From JAIBJP01 sp035601195 (lineage in GTDB: Bacteria; Actinomycetota; Thermoleophilia; Gaiellales; Gaiellaceae): 64,000 bases of DNA. Within the stretch, counting starts at the first letter, position 1; each line of letters starts with the position of its first letter. The stretch spans positions 1 through 64,000 of the forward strand of contig DATNOU010000095.1 in the NCBI GenBank assembly GCA_035601195.1. Direction: 5' to 3'. Shown here one piece after another: positions 1 through 7,420 of this stretch. A program made the position numbers and the translations under genes. The notes below the pieces were generated by a model, which had not been told where the DNA came from, searched no databases, and saw only the letters and a list, made by a program, of their open reading frames with translations.

Positions 1-443
1 GCCGAGTAGACGAGCACGAGAGCGACCACGCCCCAGAAGAGCTCGTCGCGCGGGATGCCGGAGATCTGCAGGGCGGGCGCTCCGAACCCCAGGAGGTAGA
101 TGACGAGGATCGTCGGCACTCCCCGGAAGAAATCCGTGTAGACGATCGCGAGCGCTCGCAAGGGAAAGAAGACCGGCCCCGGGAGGCTGCGCAAGATCGC
201 GATGAAGAGCGCGAAGACGAGGATGAACACCTCGGCGATGAGGAAGATCCGGACGTTCAAGAGGAACGCCTTCGGGATCACCCTCAGCGACTCGCGGAAG
301 AACTCCCCGTTGAAGAACTGGCGCTGCACCTCGGGCCAACCCCGAGAGTTGGACACCACGAGCACCACGACGAGCGCGAAGACGACCGTGCTCGCGAGCG
401 CGATCAGGGTGCTTCGCCACCCGGAGGCGCCGTGAGCTCGCAA
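1..443 (-). CDS. Polar amino-acid ABC transporter permease (partial, C-terminus outside window)
   Basis: Inner-membrane permease of a polar amino-acid importer (HisM/GltJ type). The minus-strand reading contains VSNSRGWPEVQRQFF, then FLLNVRIFLIAEVFILVFAL and TDFFRGVPTILVIYLL, the typical start of this family: a first membrane segment, a periplasmic loop, and the helix before the EAA loop. The EAA loop itself lies beyond the left edge. No ATG is available, so TTG at 443 is the likely start. It lies just downstream of the substrate-binding protein gene on the same strand, so the two form a transport operon; the ATPase is not visible. Confidence 0.75.
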   Translation of the reverse strand, partial: MRAHGASGWRSTLIALASTVVFALVVVLVVSNSRGWPEVQRQFFNGEFFRESLRVIPKAFLLNVRIFLIAEVFILVFALFIAILRSLPGPVFFPLRALAIVYTDFFRGVPTILVIYLLGFGAPALQISGIPRDELFWGVVALVLVYS

Positions 444-450
444 GCGGGTG

Positions 451-1227
451 TTACTCGAGCACAGGCGGCGCCGAGCCCTCGATCCACTTCTGCGCGGCCT
501 CGTCGAGGGTGCCCGCTTCGCGGAGCTTCGCGATCGCCTTATTGACGCAATCGCGGAGCGGGTTCCCCTCCTCGAAGACGAGGCCGAAGTACTCCTGCCC
601 CTCCGCCGGAAGGCGCCCGACCGCCGTCGCGTTCGGCACCTGGACGGCGGTGACGTAAAGAGAGGTTGGGTAGTCGACCACGATGCCGTCGATGTTCCCG
701 TTCTTGAGAGCGCGGATGGCGTCGTTGTTCGTCGTGTAGACGTTCGGGTCGTCGCTGGGCTGGATCGTGTCGACGATCGCGTCGTAGCTCGTCGTCCCCA
801 GCTGGGCTCCCAGCTTCGCGTCCTTCAGATCCGCGAGCAAAGTGGCCTTGGCGAACTTGGACGACTTGAGCGTCACGACCGCCTGCTCGACGTCGTAGTA
901 CGAGTCGCTGAAATCGACGGCCTGATCGCGCTCCGGGCTGTAGGAGACCTGGTTGATGTCGAAGTCGAAGTCCTTCGGGCCCGGCTTGAACACGTTGTCG
1001 AAGGGAACCACGACCCATTTGACCTCGTCGTCCGAGAAGCCCATCTCGTTGGCCACCGCATAGGAGACGGCGCCTTCGTAGCCCTGCTTCGTCGGCTCCG
1101 TAGTCGGATCCCACGGGGCGCCTTCGGCGTCCTGGAACCAGGGCGGGAAGGCGGGATTGTCCGTTGCGATCGTGAGCTGCCCGGCCGTCTTGAGGTTCAG
1201 CTGGTCCTTGGCGCACGGATCGGGCAC
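451..1227 (-). CDS. Polar amino-acid ABC transporter substrate-binding protein, separated from its signal peptide by an in-frame stop
   Basis: Extracellular solute-binding protein family 3, which delivers a polar amino acid to the permease encoded next to it. The mature domain is complete: LTIATDNPAFPPWF at the N-terminus, AVSYAVANEMGF, and PSDDPNVYTTNNDAIRALK. The intact ORF begins at GTG 1227 and would make a protein with no export signal. The missing lipoprotein signal peptide is encoded in the same frame at 1341-1267, cut off by a TAG at 1266-1264. As read, the product would be cytoplasmic and not useful for transport, so this is either a recent pseudogene or a base-call error. Family assignment is firm; functionality is doubtful. 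Confidence 0.8.
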   Translation of the reverse strand: MPDPCAKDQLNLKTAGQLTIATDNPAFPPWFQDAEGAPWDPTTEPTKQGYEGAVSYAVANEMGFSDDEVKWVVVPFDNVFKPGPKDFDFDINQVSYSPERDQAVDFSDSYYDVEQAVVTLKSSKFAKATLLADLKDAKLGAQLGTTSYDAIVDTIQPSDDPNVYTTNNDAIRALKNGNIDGIVVDYPTSLYVTAVQVPNATAVGRLPAEGQEYFGLVFEEGNPLRDCVNKAIAKLREAGTLDEAAQKWIEGSAPPVLE

Positions 1228-1263
1228 GGCCGCCGTCTGCGTGCCCGCCGCTGTCGGCGTGAC

Positions 1264-1341
1264 CTACTCGTCTGCTCCGCACGCGGCTGCCGCGAGTGCG
1301 AAGACGGCGAGAACGAGTGTCAGGACGAGCTGCTTGCGCAT
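1264..1341 (-). other. Orphaned lipoprotein signal peptide ending in an in-frame TAG
   Basis: ATG at 1341 begins a classic type II signal peptide: MRKQ, then a hydrophobic stretch LVLTLVLAVFALAAA, then the lipobox cysteine (AAAAC-GADE, Cys21). The 26th codon is TAG (1266-1264). The same frame then continues VTPTAAGTQTAAVPDPCAKD directly into the binding protein. The N-terminal 25 codons and the binding domain were therefore clearly one gene. Confidence 0.85.
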
Positions 1342-1380
1342 TGGTCTCTTTCGGCCGGGTCGCCGAATCTACCAGGATGA

Positions 1381-1438
1381 GCGCTTAACGCGCGCTTAAC
1401 CGCCCGCAACCCGCTCTTAAGCACTGCGGCGCTATAAC
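1381..1438 (+). promoter_or_regulatory. Phased direct repeats and -10 element upstream of htrA
   Basis: GCGCTTAAC occurs at 1381-1389 and 1392-1400, a degenerate copy (GCCCGCAAC) at 1402-1410, and GCTCTTAAG at 1413-1421, a spacing of 10-11 bp. Half-sites repeated once per helical turn are typical of OmpR/PhoB-family response regulators. A TATAAC -10 hexamer follows at 1433-1438, so transcription would start close to the GTG at 1446, perhaps giving a leaderless message. No response regulator gene is in the window. The region also lies upstream of the divergent binding-protein gene, so either gene could be the target. Confidence 0.5.
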
Positions 1439-1445
1439 CGTTGGC

Positions 1446-2606
1446 GTGGAGGTAGGCGCCACGAGCATCGGTGCGTTGCTCGTCGCCGGCGTGCTCGGCG
1501 GCGGCGTCGCTGTCGGGATCGACAAGGCCGTCGGGGACGAAGAAGCCACGACGGTGATCCGCGAGGTCCCTGCGGGAACTGCTGAATCGACCGCCTTTCG
1601 CAACCCGAGCGGTAAGACGATCTCCGACATCTACGGCAGCGCCAAGCGAGGCGTCATCCAGGTGCTCGCGACGTCTGGGGCCTCGGACAACCTCTTCGGC
1701 TCCCAGCCGGAGCGGGCGCTCGGCTCCGGCTTCGTCATCGACAAGGCCGGACATGTCGTCACGAACTATCACGTGATCGAGGGCGCCTCAAAGGTCGAGG
1801 TCAGCTTCTCCGGAAACGACGAGATGCCGGCGACCGTCATCGGGAGGGACCCGTCCACGGACATCGCCGTCCTGCGGATCAAGCGCGCCCAGGGGCGCGC
1901 GCTGACGCCCCTCGAGCTCGGGAACTCGGACGTTGTCCGGGTGGGTGACGCGGTCGTCGCGATCGGGAACCCCTTCGGGCTCGAGCGGACGGTGACCGCG
2001 GGAATCGTCAGCGCGCTTCAGCGAGAGATCACGGCTCCCAACGGGTTCGCCATCGACCGCGTCATCCAGACCGACGCAGCGATCAACCACGGCAACTCTG
2101 GCGGGCCGCTCCTGAACGCCGACGGCAGAGTCATTGGCGTCAATTCGCAGATCGAAAGTGACTCGGGCGGGAACGTCGGCATCGGCTTCGCAGTCCCCAT
2201 CAACACGGTCAAGGATGTCGTCTCGCAGCTTCTGGAAAGCGGCAAGGTCGATCACGCGTACATCGGCGTGGAGATGGCGACAATCACGAGCGAGCTGGCC
2301 TCGAACGTGCGCCTGCCGGTCGACCAGGGCGTCCTCATCCAGCGCGTGCGGACGGACAGCCCGGCGGCTCACGCCGGACTGCGCGGCGGCACGACGCAGG
2401 TGGTCGTCGACGGCGAGAGCTACCTCGTCGGCGGCGACGTGATCACGAAGGCGGACGGCCAGCCGATCGAATCCGCGGAGCAGCTTCGGAGCGTAGTCAC
2501 TTCGAAGCAGCCGGGTGACGAGATCACCCTCGAGGTCCATCGCCAGAACGAGACGAAGGAAGTGACCGTCAAGCTTGGGCGCCAACCGAACACCCCAGTC
2601 GGATGA
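1446..2606 (+). CDS. HtrA/DegP-type serine protease with PDZ domain
   Basis: Membrane-anchored envelope quality-control protease of family S1C, 386 aa. One N-terminal membrane segment (about residues 7-24) is followed by a trypsin-like domain with the triad His109 (TNYHVIEGA), Asp139 (STDIAVLRI) and Ser218 (NHGNSGGPLL). A C-terminal PDZ domain starts near GVLIQRVRTDSPAAHAGL, with the loop GGDVITKADGQPI. Architecture and length match actinobacterial HtrA/PepD proteins. The start is GTG 1446, close behind a TATAAC element. The gene stands alone and is divergent from the ABC operon. Stress regulation is plausible given the upstream phased repeats. Confidence 0.92.
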   Translation: MEVGATSIGALLVAGVLGGGVAVGIDKAVGDEEATTVIREVPAGTAESTAFRNPSGKTISDIYGSAKRGVIQVLATSGASDNLFGSQPERALGSGFVIDKAGHVVTNYHVIEGASKVEVSFSGNDEMPATVIGRDPSTDIAVLRIKRAQGRALTPLELGNSDVVRVGDAVVAIGNPFGLERTVTAGIVSALQREITAPNGFAIDRVIQTDAAINHGNSGGPLLNADGRVIGVNSQIESDSGGNVGIGFAVPINTVKDVVSQLLESGKVDHAYIGVEMATITSELASNVRLPVDQGVLIQRVRTDSPAAHAGLRGGTTQVVVDGESYLVGGDVITKADGQPIESAEQLRSVVTSKQPGDEITLEVHRQNETKEVTVKLGRQPNTPVG

Positions 2607-2727
2607 GAGGCGTCCATGGCCCCTTCCCCCAGGGGCCGCTTCCGGTAGCCGAACAAGCCAGCTTGGCTGACCGGAAGTAAGCGGTCGGAGGCCCGCCCGC
2701 CTGCCCGGGCCTCCGGCCGACTCTTCC

Positions 2728-2828
2728 GCTAGCGACTCTGGACGGCAGGCTTAGCCGGGCAAAACCCGGCTTCGCCCCTGCCTGACGACGCGCTAGCGAC
2801 TCTGGGCGGCAGGCCTAGCCCGGCAAAT
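2728..2828. repeat. Two tandem copies of a hairpin-forming repeat
   Basis: GCTAGCGACTCTGGRCGGCA begins at 2728 and again at 2792, a 64-bp period. Copy 1 contains the perfect stem AGCCGGG-CAAAA-CCCGGCT (2753-2771), enclosed by an outer stem GGCAGG (2744-2749) with CCTGCC (2777-2782). Copy 2 has diverged. The same two-tier plan recurs at 59463-59505. The copies follow the htrA stop codon and have no T-run, so they may act as terminators or simply be a dispersed repeat. The rest of 2607-2889 holds no gene. Confidence 0.6.
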
Positions 2829-2889
2829 ACGCGGCCGCGTTCAAATTTCAAGCTGACGACGCCCCGGTGCCCTAGCCTAGAGTGGCGCG

Positions 2890-3921
2890 GTGATTCCGCA
2901 TGCCTTCGGCCAGAGCGAGCCGTGGTCTGTCGGGATCGAGGAGGAGCTCTTCGTGCTCGAAGCGGGCTCCCTTTCGCCCGCGCCCTTTCCTCCCGCGGAG
3001 CTCGACGGTGTTCGGCTCAAGCACGAGCTCTTCGCCTCTGTCGTCGAGCTCAATACCGGTGTGTGCAGCTCGGTCGAGGACGCGACGCGCGAGCTCGCGA
3101 CGCTCCGCACCGTCGCGAGAGAGCTGGCGGCCGAGGCCGGACTGGTCCTCGCCGCTTGCGGGACGTGGCCGACTGCGCTCCCCGAGGAGCAGGCGATCAC
3201 CGAGGACGAGGGCTTCCGCCGCTTCGTCGAGTACGCCGGACCCTCGGCCCGGCGCCAATACTGCTCCGGGCTGCACATCCACGTCGGGGTGGCGAGCCCC
3301 GACGCCTGCATGGAGGCTCTCGAGGCGGTCGTTCCGTGGCTGCCGGTCGTGCTCGCCGTCTCGGCGAACTCGCCGTACGTCGCCGGACGGGAGACCGGGC
3401 TCGCCTCCGCCCGCGCTGAGATCCTCTCCCTGCTGCCCCGCAGCGGGGCGCCGCCCGTCTTCGACTCCTACGCCGAGTGGGAGGCGTTTGCGGAGCGGCT
3501 CCTCGCCCTCGGCCTCGCCGACGAATACACGCGCATCTGGTGGGACGTCCGTCCGCACCCGCGCTTCGGGACGCTGGAGGTGCGGATGCCGGATCAACCC
3601 ACGCGCCTGGAGGACACAGCGGCGCTGGCTGGGCTCGTGCACGCGCTCGTCCGTTCGTCGGACGCCGGACCCACCGCTGATCGTGGCGCCTACGCCGAGA
3701 ACCGCTGGGCTGCTTTCCGCTTCGGTCGCGAGGCGCGTCTGATCCACCCTAACGGGAGACGTCTCGCCGCAGTCCCCGAGCTGCTCGACGAGCTCGCCGG
3801 GCGCGTCGGGGCCGCCGCTGTCGATCCCGTGCGGGAGCTCGACCAGGCGGCCGAGCAGCTGCGGCTTGGGCGAAACGAAGGCGTCGATGCGGTGTGCCGA
3901 CGCTTGGTGGAGCTCACATAA
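2890..3921 (+). CDS. Carboxylate-amine ligase, glutamate-cysteine ligase family 2 (YbdK-like)
   Basis: ATP-dependent ligase of the GCS2 family, joining a glutamate-type carboxylate to an amine such as cysteine. The 343-aa length fits the family (about 360). The signature SVGIEEELFVL opens the protein. ARRQYCSGLHIHVGV and RIWWDVRPHPRFGTLEVRMPDQ carry the conserved His and Glu/Arg positions of the ATP/metal site. The GTG start follows a gene-free stretch. The HMA gene begins 10 bp downstream on the same strand. Whether the product is gamma-glutamylcysteine cannot be decided from sequence; YbdK-type members often have weak or unknown substrates. Confidence 0.85.
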   Translation: MIPHAFGQSEPWSVGIEEELFVLEAGSLSPAPFPPAELDGVRLKHELFASVVELNTGVCSSVEDATRELATLRTVARELAAEAGLVLAACGTWPTALPEEQAITEDEGFRRFVEYAGPSARRQYCSGLHIHVGVASPDACMEALEAVVPWLPVVLAVSANSPYVAGRETGLASARAEILSLLPRSGAPPVFDSYAEWEAFAERLLALGLADEYTRIWWDVRPHPRFGTLEVRMPDQPTRLEDTAALAGLVHALVRSSDAGPTADRGAYAENRWAAFRFGREARLIHPNGRRLAAVPELLDELAGRVGAAAVDPVRELDQAAEQLRLGRNEGVDAVCRRLVELT

Positions 3922-3930
3922 AATCAAGGC

Positions 3931-4143
3931 ATGGCGGTTCGCTCGGAGACGATCCAGGTGAGCGGCGTGCGCTGCGAGCGTTGCGTCATGCGCCTCGGCG
4001 GCGCCCTGCAGAAGCTCGAGGGGATCGAGTCGGCGACCGCGAATCTCCTGGGAGAGGTGACGCTCGCGTGGGACGAGGAGCGTCTTCCGCGGGAGGAGAT
4101 CGTCGCCGCGCTCGCGCGCGCGGGCTTCCAGACCGCTTCCTAG
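3931..4143 (+). CDS. Heavy-metal-associated (HMA) domain protein, copper-chaperone-like
   Basis: A 70-aa single-domain protein with the HMA fold. The usual GMTCxxC metal site appears as GVRCERC (residues 11-17), so both metal-binding cysteines are kept. The rest follows the beta-alpha-beta pattern (MRLGGALQKLEGIESATANL, then VTLAWDEE and REEIVAALARAGF). It probably binds Cu(I) or another soft metal in the cytoplasm. It sits 10 bp after the GCS2 ligase and has AAGG just before its ATG, so co-transcription is likely and would link it to thiol or metal homeostasis. Confidence 0.82.
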   Translation: MAVRSETIQVSGVRCERCVMRLGGALQKLEGIESATANLLGEVTLAWDEERLPREEIVAALARAGFQTAS

Positions 4144-4201
4144 GGGGCAGACCGCTTCCCTGGCGGGAATGAACCGGGTGCCGGTGCCGTTGTGAGGTAC
4201 G

Positions 4202-4801
4202 GTGCGGGCCGTGAGCGAAAGTAGCACGCCTGAGACCGACGCACGGCGCATCGCCGAAGAATCGCGCGATCGAGCTCGGTTCGAGGAGGAGGTTCTGGAA
4301 TTGGCGGATCAGGTCTACCGGGTGGCCCGGCGGCTTGTCTCGACACGCGAGGAAGCCGAGGACCTGGTTCAGGAGACCTACGCTCGGGCGTTCCGCAGCT
4401 GGCGCTCCTACACCCCGGGCACGAACTTGCGCGCGTGGATCTTTCGCATTCTCACGAACCTCAACATCGATCGTGGTAGACGCGAGCAACGGGCGCCGGC
4501 GACGCAGCCGATCGAGGAAGGCGACTATTTCCTCTACAACCGGCTCGAGGCCGATTCCGGTGTAGAGGACGAGGAGCGGATCGTCGAGCGCCTTTCCCAG
4601 GACGGGATCGTGGACGCGCTCTCCGCGGTGCCTCACGATTTCCGCGACGTGATCGTGCTCGTCGACATCGGCGACTTCACGTATCAGGACGCAGCCCAGA
4701 TCCTCGACATCCCGATCGGAACCGTGATGTCGCGACTACACCGTGGCAGGCGTATCCTCAAGCAGCAGCTGGCAGAAGCGGCCGTCGGGGAGGAGGCGTG
4801 A
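4202..4801 (+). CDS. ECF RNA polymerase sigma factor (SigR/SigH-like)
   Basis: Group 4 sigma-70 factor, 199 aa. Region 2 shows AEDLVQETYARAFRSWRSY and NLRAWIFRILTNLNID; region 4 shows AVPHDFRDVIVLVDIGDFTY and an HTH, IPIGTVMSRLHRGRRILK. The adjacent gene, overlapping by one base, encodes a zinc anti-sigma protein of the RsrA type. By analogy with known actinobacterial pairs this predicts a thiol-oxidative stress regulon. The start is GTG 4202, or GTG 4211 three codons later. Confidence 0.92.
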   Translation: MRAVSESSTPETDARRIAEESRDRARFEEEVLELADQVYRVARRLVSTREEAEDLVQETYARAFRSWRSYTPGTNLRAWIFRILTNLNIDRGRREQRAPATQPIEEGDYFLYNRLEADSGVEDEERIVERLSQDGIVDALSAVPHDFRDVIVLVDIGDFTYQDAAQILDIPIGTVMSRLHRGRRILKQQLAEAAVGEEA

Positions 4802-5031
4802 TGTTCGATCCCTGCGCGAAGTGCGAGGAGGTTCTCCAGCCCTTCCTCGACCGGGAGCTCTCGGACGCCGAGCATGCGCAGGCGGAGGCGCATCTCGACC
4901 AGTGCGCGTACTGCCGAAGGCGCTATCGGTTCGAGGAGAAGCTCCGCATGTACGTGCGGCAAGCGTGCGCCGAGCAGATGCCGCCCGATCTCAAGGCGAA
5001 GTTGGCGGCCCTCAGAACGCCCCTCTACTAG
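4801..5031 (+). CDS. Zinc-finger anti-sigma factor (RsrA-like)
   Basis: A 76-aa cytoplasmic anti-sigma factor with a ZAS motif: CAKCEEVLQPFLDREL, then AHLDQCAYCRRR, giving the H-x3-C-x2-C zinc site plus N-terminal cysteines able to form redox disulfides. There is no membrane segment, as expected for a soluble redox-type anti-sigma factor. The ATG at 4801 overlaps the TGA of the sigma gene and lies 4 bp after AGGAGG; the GTG at 4798 is too close to that site. The product should hold the upstream ECF sigma factor inactive until oxidised. Confidence 0.88.
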   Translation: MFDPCAKCEEVLQPFLDRELSDAEHAQAEAHLDQCAYCRRRYRFEEKLRMYVRQACAEQMPPDLKAKLAALRTPLY

Positions 5032-5040
5032 CTCTTCCTA

Positions 5041-5703
5041 CTAGCTCCTCTGCCCGACGATCACCATGAGGCGGAGCGGGTTGTCTCCGCCGGGAAGAGC
5101 CCGTGTGCCGACGCCGAGCTCGCCGGCCAGGCGCTTGGCGATCCCCTCGCCGCCCGGCGGGTAGTAGACGAGCGTGCGCTGGTAGTTCCTCTGCTTGGCG
5201 TTGGCGACGGTGCCCATCTTGTAGGCGAGGCCGGCAACCTGATTGGCAAGGCCCGCTGCGGCGTTCCCTCTGGTCGTCCCGTTGAAGACGTCTACCTGGA
5301 TCTGCCACCGGGCGGGTAGCAGGACAGCTGCGGGTCGTAAGGGGGCGGAGGCAGCCGCGGCCGATGGCGTCTCGGGGAAGAACTGCGGCCAGGCGACGAA
5401 CCACGCCATCGCCGTGCAGGTAAGCAGGAAAGCGAGCGCGGCGAGCGTGCGGCGCGGCGACCAGGGATCGAGTCGGGACGGCACGGGCAGGCCGGCGAGC
5501 CGACGCGCCTCCCGCTCGTTGATGCCGAGCGAGGCCGCGTAGACGAGCGCCGCAGCCAGCGCGTCGGCGTTCGAGCCGAAGCGGTAGATGCAGTTGTCTT
5601 CGAGGGACTTGATCGCGTCCACGTCCATGTTCGCGCGCGCGGCAGCCTGCTCCAGCGTCAAGCGTCGGCTAAGGCGTGCGGCTCCGAAGGGAGAAGTCCC
5701 CAC
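5041..5703 (-). CDS. Membrane protein with N-terminal HTH and C-terminal LytR_C domain
   Basis: A 220-aa single-pass protein. Residues about 10-65 are a RodZ-like HTH region (LTLEQAAARANMDVDAIKSL). A membrane segment lies near 85-105 (TLAALAFLLTCTAMAWFVAW). The outer C-terminal half resembles the LytR C-terminal domain (VDVFNGTTRGNAAAGLANQV, then YYPPGGEGIAKRLAGELGVG). The combination suggests a cell-envelope or cell-shape protein exposing LytR_C outside; no enzymatic motif is present. It starts 6 bp after the nucleotidyltransferase gene stops and is the last gene of a three-gene minus-strand operon. Confidence 0.7.
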   Translation of the reverse strand: MGTSPFGAARLSRRLTLEQAAARANMDVDAIKSLEDNCIYRFGSNADALAAALVYAASLGINEREARRLAGLPVPSRLDPWSPRRTLAALAFLLTCTAMAWFVAWPQFFPETPSAAAASAPLRPAAVLLPARWQIQVDVFNGTTRGNAAAGLANQVAGLAYKMGTVANAKQRNYQRTLVYYPPGGEGIAKRLAGELGVGTRALPGGDNPLRLMVIVGQRS

Positions 5704-5709
5704 CGGCTG

Positions 5710-6237
5710 TCAGTGTTCGTCGAGCGGCTGTCCCAACCTGCCTATGTCATCGGCAGAGTCGACGTCTCCTGGAGTCCCAAGGTCATCGCAGGGGATGAGC
5801 GTGGCCGGAAGCCCTTTCATCCCCTCGTCCGGAATGCCTTCCCAGACGGCTCGGGCGATCAAGACCGGGTGCCCGCGGTCGCCCGCGTAGCTGGCGGCGA
5901 CGACGCTTCCGGCGCCCGCGCGCCAGGCCGTGAGCACCCGCCGTACGGCGTGGGGAGAGAGGTTAGGGCCGTCTGCGAGGCAGACGACGGCCGCTTCCAC
6001 ACCAGGCCCGAGCACGGCGAGGCCGCAGCGAAGCGATGCGCCCGGGCCGCGCTCCCAGTCGAGGCACTCGACGACCTGCACCGAACCGGTGTCCAGGGGA
6101 TAGGCGCCGGCGACGACCACGATGTCGTCGACGGGGCTCTCCGAAAGCCGCCCGAGCACGTGCGGCAGGAGGAGCTCCTGCTTGGGAGCACCGAAGCGGG
6201 TGGCCGCGCCAGCAGCGAGCACGACGGCCGCGATCAC
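5710..6237 (-). CDS. NTP-transferase family protein (MocA/MobA-like)
   Basis: A 175-aa nucleotidyltransferase of the GT-A fold. It opens with VVLAAGAATRFGAPKQ, the nucleotide-binding loop LAAG-x4-RxG-x-K of molybdenum-cofactor cytidylyl/guanylyltransferases, followed by VVCLADGP, the metal-binding Asp region of the family. No molybdenum-enzyme gene is nearby, so the acceptor is unknown. The ATG (6237-6235) overlaps the stop of the upstream amidohydrolase gene as ATGA, indicating translational coupling. Confidence 0.8.
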   Translation of the reverse strand: MIAAVVLAAGAATRFGAPKQELLLPHVLGRLSESPVDDIVVVAGAYPLDTGSVQVVECLDWERGPGASLRCGLAVLGPGVEAAVVCLADGPNLSPHAVRRVLTAWRAGAGSVVAASYAGDRGHPVLIARAVWEGIPDEGMKGLPATLIPCDDLGTPGDVDSADDIGRLGQPLDEH

Positions 6238-7385
6238 TCGGAGACGGTGACGGCCAGGATGTCGGCCAGGTGGATGAGGCGGAAGGTCAGGCGGCCGAGC
6301 CCCATGCGGTCCGACTCGGACTCCGTCTCGGGGAGCGTCCGCCAGAGATCTCGTGCGCAGGCAAGCAGGTCAGCAATGCGCTCGCGCTCGTCCTCGAAGC
6401 CGTCGCGCTCGCGGCAGGCGTTCAGGGCAAGGCCGAGAACGCCGATCGTGTCCGTCTGCCTCGTCCAGAGGAGTGGGGTGGCCATCGCCAGGTACTGGTG
6501 GATGCGGGCGAAGGTGATGGGCTGCTCGAGCGTACGGCGTCGGTTCGGTGGCGTCGGCTCGAGCGGCGGCTCGCCGTTCGCTATTCGGGCCGCCGAGCGG
6601 CCGAGCATGTCTCTCACTTGCTCGTCCGAGAGCCCGGAGAGCCTCGCGGTCCGGAGCGTGATCAAGAAGGAACCAGGCTGCTGCCCGTAGGGGTAGTCGG
6701 AGGCATAGAGGACCTGCTCGGGGGAGACCCTCTGGAACATGTCCAGGAGGTCGATCGGGCTCCACACCGAGGTGTCAAAAAAAACGCCCGCGCGACCGCC
6801 GAAGGCCTCCGAGAGGTCGGCGAGGTCGGCGATCCCGCCGTGCGCGATGATCAGCTGCGCCTGCGGGTAGGTGTCCACCAGGCGTTCAAGGTGGTCCGAG
6901 ATGGGAGGCAGGCCGCGACCGCCGTGGATGAGGATCGGGACGCGGCGCTCCGCGGCGAGCGCGAAGACCGGCGCCAGCCGCTCGTCGTTCAAGAGAAAGC
7001 CCTGAGACCTGGGGTGCAGCTTGATCCCGCGGGCACCGAGGTCGAGGCAGCGAATTGCTTCTTCGATCGGCTCCTCCGCGAGATCGAGCCGGACGAAGGG
7101 GATCAATGCTCCGCCGGACCGCTCGGCGGCCGCAAGCGTGCGGTCGTTGGCTGCGCGGAAGGCGGGCTCGCGGTCGGGCTCGTCCATGCAGAAGGCGAAC
7201 GCCCGCCCGACGCCGTAACGCGCGAGGAAGGACATGAGCTCGTCGTACGGCGCGACGAAACCGTCGATGTCGCGGCCCACGTGCACGTGGGCGTCGAAGA
7301 GCTCGGCGCCCTCCGGAATCACCCGCTGGAGCTCCTCGTCGTATCCAGAGAGAAGTTTCCGCGCGCGTTCGACGGCCTCTTCCAC
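6234..7385 (-). CDS. Amidohydrolase family 2 metal-dependent hydrolase
   Basis: A 383-aa TIM-barrel hydrolase of the amidohydrolase-2 group. FDAHVHVG is the H-x-H metal motif; RGIKLHPRSQGF, PILIHGGRGLPP and LIIAHGGIADL provide later His ligands; VLYASDYPYG gives the catalytic Asp near the barrel end. Substrate unknown; members hydrolyse or decarboxylate small carboxylates and lactones. It is the first gene of the operon ending with the LytR_C protein, and is divergent from the M24 peptidase, leaving 35 bp for both promoters. Confidence 0.85.
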   Translation of the reverse strand: MEEAVERARKLLSGYDEELQRVIPEGAELFDAHVHVGRDIDGFVAPYDELMSFLARYGVGRAFAFCMDEPDREPAFRAANDRTLAAAERSGGALIPFVRLDLAEEPIEEAIRCLDLGARGIKLHPRSQGFLLNDERLAPVFALAAERRVPILIHGGRGLPPISDHLERLVDTYPQAQLIIAHGGIADLADLSEAFGGRAGVFFDTSVWSPIDLLDMFQRVSPEQVLYASDYPYGQQPGSFLITLRTARLSGLSDEQVRDMLGRSAARIANGEPPLEPTPPNRRRTLEQPITFARIHQYLAMATPLLWTRQTDTIGVLGLALNACRERDGFEDERERIADLLACARDLWRTLPETESESDRMGLGRLTFRLIHLADILAVTVSE

Positions 7386-7420
7386 GTCTCCCGGAATCTA
7401 CAGCGCTAGGATGCGAAGCC

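Noticed and set aside
448..1380. Long plus-strand ORF opposite the binding-protein gene
   Set aside because: Its product is an Arg/Val/Leu-rich shadow of the minus-strand solute-binding protein, whose family motifs are clear.
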